From Pseudomonas orientalis (lineage in GTDB: Bacteria; Pseudomonadota; Gammaproteobacteria; Pseudomonadales; Pseudomonadaceae): a stretch of DNA of 64,000 nt. Positions 9,110-17,033 of this stretch are shown here, piece after piece. A program made the position numbers and the translations under genes. Numbering within the stretch: the first letter of the stretch is position 1; each line of letters starts with the position of its first letter. The stretch is taken from positions 4,400,501 through 4,464,500 of the forward strand of contig NZ_CP018049.1 of assembly GCF_002934065.1 (NCBI RefSeq), written 5' to 3'. Under the pieces are notes generated by a model that was not told the origin of the DNA, did no database searches, and saw only the letters and a program-made list of their open reading frames with translations.

Positions 9110-9601
9110 TTATTCCGGCATTTTCAGTGGGGTGGGCGAGACGATCACCCCGTTGTTATCGGCGTACACGTATTCACCCGGGCGGAACGTCACGCCGGCA
9201 AAGGTCACCACCACGTTCAGGTCGCCCAGGCCACGCTTGTCGGTTTTCATCGGGTGGGAGGCCAGGGCCTGCACGCCCAGGTCGGTCTGGGCAATGACAT
9301 CGACATCGCGGATGCAACCGTAGATCACCATGCCTTCCCAGCCGTTTTTGGCGGCCTTCTCGGCGATCAGGTCACCGAGCAACGCACGCCGCAGCGAACC
9401 GCCTCCATCAACCACCAGCACCTTGCCGGTGCCCGGCTGCTCGGCCTGTGCCTTGACCAGAGAGTTATCCTCGAAGCATTTGACGGTGACAATCTCGCCG
9501 CCGAAGGAGTCTCGGCCACCGAAATTGCTGAACATCGGCTCGAGCACCTGTACCAACTCCGGATAGGCGTCGCACAGGTCGGGGGTCACGTAATGGTCCA
9601 T
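9110..9601 (-). CDS. rraA: RraA family protein (RNase E regulator / HMG aldolase fold)
   Basis: A 163-residue RraA-fold protein. The central motif GGGSLRRALLGDLIAEKA and GWEGMVIYGCIRDVD are diagnostic. In E. coli RraA inhibits RNase E; many homologues with the G-x20-R-D signature (here GCIRD) are instead divalent-metal 4-hydroxy-4-methyl-2-oxoglutarate aldolases or oxaloacetate decarboxylases. Both assignments remain open. AGGAG lies eight bases before the ATG. It is separated by 19 bases from cmaX and shares its strand. Confidence 0.9.
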   Translation of the reverse strand: MDHYVTPDLCDAYPELVQVLEPMFSNFGGRDSFGGEIVTVKCFEDNSLVKAQAEQPGTGKVLVVDGGGSLRRALLGDLIAEKAAKNGWEGMVIYGCIRDVDVIAQTDLGVQALASHPMKTDKRGLGDLNVVVTFAGVTFRPGEYVYADNNGVIVSPTPLKMPE

Positions 9602-9831
9602 CGCGAAACTCCTGTCGTCAAAGAAGGGGTCGAACAGCTCACGGCTACATCAGGAAAAACGTGCTGCAGCAGGCATTCTTTAAATGCCCAGCCACTGGCG
9701 CCGGCCATGATCAAACCACAATCAACGCAACGCAATAGCCGTTACGCGACTGAATATGACCAGAAGCGCCTGAGGCGTCATATCTTAGCCGCAACCACTC
9801 AAGAGTGAAACGGCCTCGCAAGTGCGCGTGT

Positions 9832-10821
9832 TCACACTGCCACAGCCACCTCGGGCCGGGTGCCGGCCAAAGGTGTCAACGGGTCTCTCAACCAGCGTTC
9901 CACCAAGGGCCAGACTTGGGCCTGTGCGGCTTTACTGACCAGCATTTGTACATGCCCGAAATCGTCGGTAAAACCCTGTCGACGTCCCAGGCACAGGTAC
10001 TGGCGATGCTCGCTGCCGACTTGCTCGAACAGCTTGCGACACGCCCAGTCCGGATCCTGCCGATCGCCCGCAGCGCTGACTGCCAACAGCGGCACGTCGA
10101 CCTCTGCCAGGCCTTTCCACCAATCGCGCTCGGCATCGCCAAAGCGGCCGAACAGGCCATTCCAGCGCAGCGCTTCGATCATCACACCGGCTGGCTCGTC
10201 CTCCGGTCCGCGCTTGAATCGTGGACCGGACACCTGGGCCAGACGCTTCAGGATCAATCGAGCGCCCCACTCCACCGGTGGAATTTTCAACGGCCAATGC
10301 GTGCGGCTGACCTGGCAGCCAAATAACGCCACCGAGGCCACTGACTGCGCGTTCAAGCATTGACCACCCAGCGCCGCAGCCAACGTCGTGGCGCCGAGGG
10401 AATGCCCGACCCAATGCGGCACCTGCCCGCTTTGCTCGTGCACAAAGGCGCCAATGGCCGGCAGATCGTAGCGTGCGTAATCGGCGACACGATTGCGCAC
10501 GTAATCGTGATTGCGCTTGGACAGGCCATGGCCGCGCATTTCCGGAATCCACACATCAAATCCCCGCCGCGCCAGATGCGCCCCCAGGCCGATGCCCTTG
10601 GGCGAATACCAGAAGCGCCGATTGGAAAAACTGCCATGCAGGAAAATAACCGGCGTGCCCCGGTTTTCCGGGACATCGGCCATGCCCAACCGGGTAACCG
10701 CCAGCTCGACGGTCGCGTCGGGGCTGTTGCCGGGTTTGAGGCGGTACACATCTTCACTCAGGTCGCCACGACGTTCAGCGCTGATCAGGGCGACGGGAAA
10801 CAGGTTGCTGCTGCTTTGCAT
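9832..10821 (-). CDS. estX: Alpha/beta-fold hydrolase (EstX-type)
   Basis: A 329-residue alpha/beta hydrolase. The oxyanion HG is in VIFLHGSFSNRRFW, the nucleophile elbow is VGHSLGA (Ser in G-x-S-x-G), and the C-terminal GFTDDFGHVQML region supplies the histidine. No signal peptide is present, so it is cytoplasmic. P. aeruginosa has the same gene between rraA and ppsA. The likely start is ATG 10821, with AAGAGC upstream; a TTG five codons earlier is the alternative. Substrate unknown; a lipase/esterase or thioesterase activity would fit the family. Confidence 0.85.
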   Translation of the reverse strand: MQSSSNLFPVALISAERRGDLSEDVYRLKPGNSPDATVELAVTRLGMADVPENRGTPVIFLHGSFSNRRFWYSPKGIGLGAHLARRGFDVWIPEMRGHGLSKRNHDYVRNRVADYARYDLPAIGAFVHEQSGQVPHWVGHSLGATTLAAALGGQCLNAQSVASVALFGCQVSRTHWPLKIPPVEWGARLILKRLAQVSGPRFKRGPEDEPAGVMIEALRWNGLFGRFGDAERDWWKGLAEVDVPLLAVSAAGDRQDPDWACRKLFEQVGSEHRQYLCLGRRQGFTDDFGHVQMLVSKAAQAQVWPLVERWLRDPLTPLAGTRPEVAVAV

Positions 10822-10881
10822 AATGCTCTTGCACAAAAAAGGGCGGCGTCAGGCAGGAATTCCGCCCTGTACAGATAAGAA

Positions 10882-10910
10882 TGCCGGTCACCCTCGACAG
10901 GTGACCGGCA
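10882..10910. terminator. Perfect 11-bp hairpin downstream of ppsA
   Basis: TGCCGGTCACC and GGTGACCGGCA are separated by a seven-base loop, between the ppsA stop and the estX start (both on the minus strand). The downstream T-run on the minus strand is weak (TTCTTAT), so it may attenuate or protect a 3' end rather than terminate fully. Confidence 0.6.
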
Positions 10911-10927
10911 CTTTTGACGTAGCGGCT

Positions 10928-13303
10928 TTACGCGGACGCTTGGCCTTCGGCGAGGAAGAACCAGGTTTCCAGCACGGAATCGGGGTTCAGCGAGACACTT
11001 TCGATACCCTGTTCCATCAGCCATCTGGCCAGGTCAGGGTGATCGGAAGGGCCCTGGCCACAGATACCGATGTACTTGCCAGCCTTGTTACAGGCCTGGA
11101 TGGCGTTGGACAGCAGCTTCTTGACGGCAGGATTTCGCTCGTCGAACAGGTGAGCAATGATCCCGGAATCGCGGTCCAGGCCCAGTGTCAACTGGGTCAG
11201 GTCGTTGGAACCGATGGAGAAACCGTCGAAGAACTCCAGGAACTCTTCGGCCAGGATGGCGTTGGACGGCAGCTCGCACATCATGATCACACGCAGGCCG
11301 TTCTCGCCGCGGGTCAGACCGTTTTCGGCGAGCAGGTCGACCACCTGGCTCGCCTCGCCCAAGGTACGCACGAACGGCACCATGATTTCGACGTTGGTCA
11401 GCCCCATCTCGTTGCGCACACGCTTGAGGGCGCGGCATTCGAGTTCGAAGCAGTCACGGAAGGCCTCGCTGATGTAACGCGAGGCGCCACGGAAGCCCAG
11501 CATCGGGTTTTCTTCTTCCGGCTCATAAAGCTTGCCGCCGATCAGGTTGGCGTATTCGTTGGACTTGAAGTCCGACAGTCGCACGATGACCTTTTTCGGG
11601 TAGAACGCCGCCGCCAGGGTGCTGATGCCTTCCACCAGCTTCTCGACGTAGAAGCCCACCGGGTCGTTGTAGCCGGCGATGCGCTTGTCGACGCTGTCCT
11701 TGATGTCCAGCGGCAGGCCGTCGTAGTTCAACAGGGCCTTGGGGTGCACGCCGATCATGCGGTTGATGATGAATTCCAGGCGGGCCAGGCCTACCCCGGC
11801 ATTCGGCAGCTGCGCGAAGTCAAAGGCGCGATCAGGGTTGCCGACGTTCATCATGATCTTGAACGGCAGGTCCGGCATGGCGTCGATGGAGTTCTGCTTG
11901 ATGTCGAAGCCCAGCTCACCTTCGAAGATGAAGCCGGTGTCGCCTTCGGCGCAGGACACCGTCACACCCAGGCCATCTTTCAACAGCTGGGTGGCATTGC
12001 CGCAACCGACGACTGCGGGAATGCCCAGTTCACGGGCGATGATCGCCGCGTGGCACGTGCGCCCGCCACGGTTGGTGACGATGGCGCTGGCGCGTTTCAT
12101 CACCGGTTCCCAGTCCGGGTCGGTCATGTCGGAGACCAGCACGTCACCCGGCTGGACTTTGTCCATCTCGGACACGTCCTTAATGATGCGTACCTTGCCG
12201 GCGCCGATGCGCTGGCCGATGGCGCGGCCTTCCACCAGCACGGTGCCGGTTTCCTTGAGCAGGTAGCGTTCCATGACGTTGGCCGAGGTACGGCTCTTAA
12301 CGGTCTCGGGACGGGCCTGCACGATGTACAGCTTGCCGTCGTCACCGTCCTTGGCCCACTCGATGTCCATCGGGCACTTGTAGTGCTTCTCGATGATCAT
12401 CGCCTGCTTGGCCAGCTCGCTGACTTCAGCGTCGCTCAGGCAGAAACGCGCACGCTCGGCCTTGTCGACTTCAACGGTCTTGACCGAACGACCGGCCTTG
12501 GCCTCGTCGCCGTAGATCATCTTGATCGCCTTGCTGCCCAGGTTGCGGCGCAGGATGGCCGGGCGACCGGCCTCAAGGGTGTGCTTGTGCACGTAGAATT
12601 CGTCCGGGTTCACCGCGCCTTGTACGACGGTTTCGCCCAGGCCGTAGGCGCCGGTGATAAACACCACGTCACGGAAGCCCGATTCGGTATCCAGGGTGAA
12701 CATCACACCAGCGGTGCCGGTTTCCGAACGCACCATGCGCTGCACACCGGCAGACAAGGCCACCAGCTTGTGGTCGAAACCCTGGTGCACGCGGTAGGAA
12801 ATGGCGCGGTCGTTGAACAGCGAGGCAAAAACTTCCTTGGCCGCGCGGATCACGTTTTCCACGCCACGGATATTAAGGAAGGTTTCCTGCTGACCGGCGA
12901 ACGAGGCGTCCGGCAAGTCTTCGGCGGTGGCCGAGGAGCGCACGGCGACGGCCATGTCCGGGTTACCGGCGGACAAGGTGGCGAAGGCGGTGCGGATTTC
13001 TTCGTTGAGCTTCTCGGGGAACTCGGCTTCCATGATCCATTGGCGGATCTGGGCGCCGGTTTTGGCCAGGGCGTTGACGTCATCGACGTCCAGAGCGTCC
13101 AGCGCGGCGTGGATCTGGGCGTTGAGGCCGCTCAGCTCGAGGAAATCACGGTAAGCCTGGGCCGTGGTGGCGAAACCACCCGGCACCGAGACACCGGCGC
13201 CTGCAAGATTACTGATCATCTCGCCGAGGGATGCGTTCTTGCCCCCCACATGCTCTACATCATGGACGCCGAGCTTATCGAGGGAAACTACGTACTCTAC
13301 CAA
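10928..13303 (-). CDS. ppsA: Phosphoenolpyruvate synthase
   Basis: A 791-residue enzyme that makes PEP from pyruvate and ATP for gluconeogenesis. Domains in order: N-terminal ATP/pyruvate-binding domain (GGKNASLGEM; AVRSSATAEDLPDASFAGQ), the phosphohistidine swivel domain (GGRTCHAAIIARELGIP, catalytic His after TC) and the C-terminal PEP-binding barrel (IMMCELPSNA; SIGSNDLTQL). The start is TTG, preceded by GGAG at eight bases, giving MVEYVVSLDK; the conserved N-terminus leaves no room for a downstream ATG. It is divergent from its own regulator ppsR, which controls it post-translationally. Confidence 0.97.
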   Translation of the reverse strand: MVEYVVSLDKLGVHDVEHVGGKNASLGEMISNLAGAGVSVPGGFATTAQAYRDFLELSGLNAQIHAALDALDVDDVNALAKTGAQIRQWIMEAEFPEKLNEEIRTAFATLSAGNPDMAVAVRSSATAEDLPDASFAGQQETFLNIRGVENVIRAAKEVFASLFNDRAISYRVHQGFDHKLVALSAGVQRMVRSETGTAGVMFTLDTESGFRDVVFITGAYGLGETVVQGAVNPDEFYVHKHTLEAGRPAILRRNLGSKAIKMIYGDEAKAGRSVKTVEVDKAERARFCLSDAEVSELAKQAMIIEKHYKCPMDIEWAKDGDDGKLYIVQARPETVKSRTSANVMERYLLKETGTVLVEGRAIGQRIGAGKVRIIKDVSEMDKVQPGDVLVSDMTDPDWEPVMKRASAIVTNRGGRTCHAAIIARELGIPAVVGCGNATQLLKDGLGVTVSCAEGDTGFIFEGELGFDIKQNSIDAMPDLPFKIMMNVGNPDRAFDFAQLPNAGVGLARLEFIINRMIGVHPKALLNYDGLPLDIKDSVDKRIAGYNDPVGFYVEKLVEGISTLAAAFYPKKVIVRLSDFKSNEYANLIGGKLYEPEEENPMLGFRGASRYISEAFRDCFELECRALKRVRNEMGLTNVEIMVPFVRTLGEASQVVDLLAENGLTRGENGLRVIMMCELPSNAILAEEFLEFFDGFSIGSNDLTQLTLGLDRDSGIIAHLFDERNPAVKKLLSNAIQACNKAGKYIGICGQGPSDHPDLARWLMEQGIESVSLNPDSVLETWFFLAEGQASA

Positions 13304-13481
13304 GGTGATCTCTCCACTTTCTGTGTTGGAAAAGCTCAGGACGCGGCTTGCTCAGTAGGAGCGAACGCCAGCGCTTGTGGCCTGGACCTGGAAAATAAGT
13401 GAGAATGCGGCCCACTGCGGGACGGCAAAATCGCGCCTATCATATCCAAGATTCGCCATCAGCTTAAGGCCCAGGACTCAA

Positions 13482-14300
13482 ATGAAACGATCTGCTTTCT
13501 TTATTTCCGATGGCACCGGCATCACGGCCGAAACATTGGGCCAGAGCCTGCTCGCGCAGTTCGAAAACATTACCTTTGCCAAATTCACGCGGCCTTACAT
13601 AGACAGCGTGGATAAAGCGCGGGCCATGGTACAACAAATCAATCTGGCGGCTGAAAAAGACGGTTGTCGCCCGATCATTTTCGACACCATCGTCAATCAG
13701 GACATTCGTGAGATTCTCGCAACGTCGAATGGTTTCATGATCGACATCTTCTCCACGTTCCTGGCGCCATTGGAACAGGAGCTGAGCGAACATTCCTCTT
13801 ACTCCGTCGGAAAGTCCCATTCCATTGGTCATAATTCCAATTATATGGAGCGTATCGAAGCGGTGAACTTCGCCCTCGACAACGACGACGGCGCCCGCAC
13901 GCACTACTACGACAAGGCCGACCTGATCCTGGTAGGCGTGTCGCGCTGCGGCAAGACGCCGACCTGCCTGTACATGGCCATGCAATTCGGCATCCGCGCG
14001 GCCAACTACCCGCTGACCGAAGACGACATGGAACACCTGACGCTGCCCGCTGCCCTGCGCGCGCACTCGCACAAGCTCTTCGGCCTGACCATCGACCCGG
14101 ACCGCCTCACTGCGATCCGCAATGAACGCAAGCCCAACAGCCGTTATTCAAGTTACGCCCAGTGCGAGTTCGAAGTGCGCGAAGTGGAAAATCTGTTCCG
14201 TCGCGAGAATATTGCGCACATCAATTCCACGCATTTTTCGGTGGAAGAGATTTCGGCGAAAATTCTTGTGGAGAAAGGTGTGGAGCGGCGGTTCAAGTGA
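13482..14300 (+). CDS. ppsR: PEP synthase regulatory protein (kinase/pyrophosphorylase)
   Basis: A 272-residue DUF299 protein that inactivates PpsA by ADP-dependent threonine phosphorylation and reactivates it by phosphate-dependent dephosphorylation. The N-terminus SDGTGITAETLGQSLLAQF and the P-loop-like GVSRCGKTPT (residues about 150-160) are seen; the usual motif is GVSRTSKTP, and the variant CG keeps the lysine. ATG 13482 matches the family N-terminus MKRSAFFISD. The 178-bp divergent spacer with ppsA holds both promoters. Confidence 0.95.
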   Translation: MKRSAFFISDGTGITAETLGQSLLAQFENITFAKFTRPYIDSVDKARAMVQQINLAAEKDGCRPIIFDTIVNQDIREILATSNGFMIDIFSTFLAPLEQELSEHSSYSVGKSHSIGHNSNYMERIEAVNFALDNDDGARTHYYDKADLILVGVSRCGKTPTCLYMAMQFGIRAANYPLTEDDMEHLTLPAALRAHSHKLFGLTIDPDRLTAIRNERKPNSRYSSYAQCEFEVREVENLFRRENIAHINSTHFSVEEISAKILVEKGVERRFK

Positions 14301-14351
14301 ACGGCATTGCCCTATCGGTGCGAACGAAACTTCTGGTACGCCGCTGAACCT

Positions 14352-14439
14352 GTGGGAGGGGGCTTGCCCCCGATGGCGGTGGATCAGTCACCTGATGCAC
14401 TGACTGACACTCAGCTATCGGGGGCAAGCCCCCTCCCAC
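14352..14439. repeat. REP doublet (REPIN), GTGGGAGGGGGCTTGC type
   Basis: Two inverted copies of the palindromic unit (GTGGGAGGGGGCTTGCCC... and its complement) frame a short spacer with an inner inverted part (AGTCA...TGACT). It can fold into one long hairpin. It lies 51 bp after ppsR. Confidence 0.9.
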
Positions 14440-14470
14440 ATTTGATCTTCGCTGCTCTGAGCATTTCGTT

Positions 14471-14508
14471 CGCTTAACTGACTGGCATTAGGGCAAGCCC
14501 CCTCCCAC
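14471..14508. repeat. Solitary half REP with ACTGGCATTAGGGC flank
   Basis: A single right half (GGGCAAGCCCCCTCCCAC) preceded by TTAACTGACTGGCATTAG. The same flank occurs beside the REP at 43726-43808, where it is joined to another REP core, so this is a remnant or hybrid of two REP classes. Confidence 0.6.
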
Positions 14509-14531
14509 ACGACCCAATTGTGTCAGTCTGG

Positions 14532-15959
14532 CTACAGGTGAAACCTTCCCCCTCCCTGCCCCAGCGCCGTCGCCAGCGCATCGAACCCCGCCCGCAGCAA
14601 CTGATCATCCCCTGAGGTATTGCAAATACTCGCCCGGATGAACTGCGGCACCGCCGTCTGCCCCACTGCAAAGGCTTCGGCGGTCGCGATCAGGTAGTTG
14701 TTCTGCTTGAGTTCCGCCTCGATTTCCGACGCGCGCCAGGGTTCGGGTACTTCGATCCAGAAGTGCGGGCTGTTGAGGTGAGTGCGGTACTGCAGGCCGC
14801 TCAATAAGCCCTCGACCAAGGCCTTGCGCCGGGTTATCTCGTTGATCTGCTGGCGCAGCAGGTATTGCGCCGTGCCGTTTTCGATCCATTGGGTCGCCAG
14901 TTCCAGGGTCACCGGGGTGGCCATCCAGCAGGTCGAACGCAACGCCGCTGAAATCCGGCTGACCAGCGCCGGCGGCGCATGCACATAGCCCACGCGCAAC
15001 CCTGCCGATACCGCCTTGCTCAGGCTGCTGATCAGGATCGTACGCTCGGGGGCGAAATAACTGAGGGGCGCAGGACGATCCTCTACCAGCACCCCGTGGG
15101 CCTCATCCTCAAGAATCAGCAGATTATGTTCACGGCAGACCTTGGCCAACGCTTCACGGCGCGGGACTGACAACACGGCGGTCGTAGGATTCTGGATCGT
15201 TGGCGTGCAATACAACGCCGAAACCCGGTGATTTCGACAGACTTCATCCAGCGCGCCCGGCAGCACGCCTTCTTCATCCATCTCCAGCCCGATCAGCCGC
15301 ACACCCAGCATACGCGCGGCGGTGATCAGCCCCGGGTAGGTCAGTTGCTCGGTGACCACCGTGTCGCCGGCGCGCAGCAACGCCATCATCGCGCAGAGCA
15401 AGCCGTGCTGGCCGCCATTGACGCAGATGACCTGCTCGGGAATCGGATGGAAATCGCGCTGTACCAGCCATTGCGCACCGGCTTCCCGATAGCGCGGCAG
15501 ACCCGCATCGGGGGTATAGGCGCTGATGTCCTGGAGAAATTTGCCGTTGGTCGACAGGGTCTGGAAGCTCTGGGCAAGGAATACCGTTTCCTGCCCCGGA
15601 ATATGCATGTTGCGGCTCATGTCGAAATACTGGCGTGGCTCCTCGCTGACGTTGCGAAAGCCTTCGTCACGCTGGCGCTCCATCCCACGCTTGCGCACGA
15701 AGGTGCCGTCCCCCACACGCGCCACCACCAACCCCAACCGCTCCAGCTCACCGTAGGCCCGACTGATGGTGCCGATGGTGACACCCAGATTGTCGGAAAG
15801 CACCCGATGGGGCGGCAGTTTTCTTCCCGGTTCAATCGTGCCTTCAAGGATGCCCCTTTCCATGACATCGGACAGGCGCTTGTACTTCACGCCCTGACCG
15901 TTGGACAACCCCTCACGCATAATTGACACCATGTCAATATTTGTTTTGACAGTCATCAT
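14532..15959 (-). CDS. MocR-type transcriptional regulator (GntR wHTH plus aminotransferase domain)
   Basis: A 475-residue MocR regulator. Residues about 28-95 form the GntR winged helix (PPHRVLSDNLGVTIGTISRAY), and about 130-470 a fold-type I aminotransferase-like PLP domain with the PLP lysine in SSLSKAVSAGLRVGY. Such regulators sense an amino acid or amine as PLP adduct. It is divergent from the EamA/JAMM-E1/cysteine-synthase operon and very likely controls it; the ligand may be the sulfur amino acid handled there (inference). The start could be ATG 15959, 15956, 15932 or 15920. A perfect palindrome (15922-15938) lies over the first codons, so a downstream start is plausible. Confidence 0.88.
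   Translation of the reverse strand: MMTVKTNIDMVSIMREGLSNGQGVKYKRLSDVMERGILEGTIEPGRKLPPHRVLSDNLGVTIGTISRAYGELERLGLVVARVGDGTFVRKRGMERQRDEGFRNVSEEPRQYFDMSRNMHIPGQETVFLAQSFQTLSTNGKFLQDISAYTPDAGLPRYREAGAQWLVQRDFHPIPEQVICVNGGQHGLLCAMMALLRAGDTVVTEQLTYPGLITAARMLGVRLIGLEMDEEGVLPGALDEVCRNHRVSALYCTPTIQNPTTAVLSVPRREALAKVCREHNLLILEDEAHGVLVEDRPAPLSYFAPERTILISSLSKAVSAGLRVGYVHAPPALVSRISAALRSTCWMATPVTLELATQWIENGTAQYLLRQQINEITRRKALVEGLLSGLQYRTHLNSPHFWIEVPEPWRASEIEAELKQNNYLIATAEAFAVGQTAVPQFIRASICNTSGDDQLLRAGFDALATALGQGGGRFHL
15922..15938. promoter_or_regulatory. Palindrome at the start of the MocR gene
   Basis: ATTGACA-CCA-TGTCAAT is a perfect 7-3-7 inverted repeat over the first codons of the MocR gene. It is suited to an autoregulatory site of the dimeric regulator. 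Binding is inferred. Confidence 0.45.
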
Positions 15960-15985
15960 TCGCCCTAATAGTGTGCTTTTGCGGG

Positions 15986-16003
15986 TTCAATCACCGGATT
16001 GAA
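15986..16003. promoter_or_regulatory. Palindrome in the divergent MocR/EamA promoter region
   Basis: TTCAATC-ACCG-GATTGAA is a perfect 7-4-7 inverted repeat, 57 bp before the EamA start and in the only promoter-sized gap of the divergon. It is a candidate operator of the MocR regulator; the shared half-site core CAAT occurs in the palindrome at 15922. Confidence 0.5.
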
Positions 16004-16059
16004 TCACTTATAACAAGTCCAATATAGAGTTCAATTCCGGCTCAGGGAAGCAATAAACG

Positions 16060-17010
16060 ATGCCAATGTCCGCCATTCTTGAAAACACCGCAAAAACCAA
16101 AACCCGCAAACAGTGGCTGGCCGGGTTGATCACCAGCGTGATGTTCCTGATCGTGTGCCTGAGCTGGGGCACCACCTGGCTGGGCATCAAGATTGCGGTG
16201 GAAAGCGTGCCGCCACTGACGTCAGCAGGCCTGCGCTTCCTGATCGCCTTCCCGTTGTTCCTGTGTTTTGCCCTGGTACGCCGTGAGCCGATTCTGTTCC
16301 CACGCGAAAGCCGCTGGTTCTTCGTCTTCGTGACCCTGTCCTACTTCAGCGTTCCCTACTACCTGCTCAATTACGGCGAGATGCACGTCTCGTCCGGCCT
16401 GACTGCCCTGCTGTTCAGCTGCATGCCGGTGTTCATCCTGATCTTCTCCGCGCTGTTCCTGCGTGAGCGCATCTACCTGTCCCAGGTGGTCGGCATCGGC
16501 ATCGGTTTCGGCAGCCTCTACATGATTATCAAGAGCCAGGGCCTGCACTTGGACCATGCCGAATTCTTCGGCGTGCTGGCGATTCTGGCCGCCGCGATCA
16601 TGCACGCGTTGTGCTACGTGATTACCAAGCAAAAAGGCAGCGCCATCAGTGTCATCACCTACAACACCCTGCCCATCGGCATTGCCGGGCTGATGCTGTT
16701 CGTGGCCGGCCTGTGGTTTGAAAACCCGACCTTCGACGCCATCACCCTGCGCTCCTGGAGCGCGCTGTTCTACCTTGGGCTGGTCGCTTCGGTGGGTGGT
16801 TTCATTGTGTATTTCATGCTGCTCAAGCGCCTGAGCCCGATCATCCTGTCCTTCGTGTTCATCATCTTCCCCGTGTTCGCGGTGATCATCGGCGCCTGGT
16901 ACGAAGGCGTGGAGATTTCCCGTGACCTGATGCTGTACTCGGCGATCCTGCTGGCCGGCTTTGCGATCACCAAGCTGCCCATCGAAAAACTGCTGGCGAA
17001 GAAAAATTGA
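16060..17010 (+). CDS. EamA/DMT-family exporter
   Basis: A 316-residue drug/metabolite-transporter protein with ten predicted membrane helices in two EamA repeats (first: LITSVMFLIVCLSWGTTWLG through the sixth helix; second: ILAAAIMHALCYVITKQ onward) and a short basic tail. The GTTWLGIK signature is typical. E. coli EamA (YdeD) exports O-acetylserine and cysteine, and this gene heads an operon that makes both precursors, so export of cysteine, O-acetylserine or a derivative is a reasoned inference. It begins the operon after the MocR divergent promoter, and 23 bp separate it from the next gene. Confidence 0.9.
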   Translation: MPMSAILENTAKTKTRKQWLAGLITSVMFLIVCLSWGTTWLGIKIAVESVPPLTSAGLRFLIAFPLFLCFALVRREPILFPRESRWFFVFVTLSYFSVPYYLLNYGEMHVSSGLTALLFSCMPVFILIFSALFLRERIYLSQVVGIGIGFGSLYMIIKSQGLHLDHAEFFGVLAILAAAIMHALCYVITKQKGSAISVITYNTLPIGIAGLMLFVAGLWFENPTFDAITLRSWSALFYLGLVASVGGFIVYFMLLKRLSPIILSFVFIIFPVFAVIIGAWYEGVEISRDLMLYSAILLAGFAITKLPIEKLLAKKN

Positions 17011-17033
17011 CCCTCAACCCAAGCGAGAGAAAC

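Noticed and set aside
10511..13402. A 963-codon open frame on the plus strand opposite ppsA
   Set aside because: It is the mirror of a highly conserved gene in GC-rich DNA. The translation is full of His/Val/Gly repeats of antisense type and has no domain.
14352..14508. REP arrays as CRISPR
   Set aside because: Only pairs of inverted units, no regular spacer and no cas genes.
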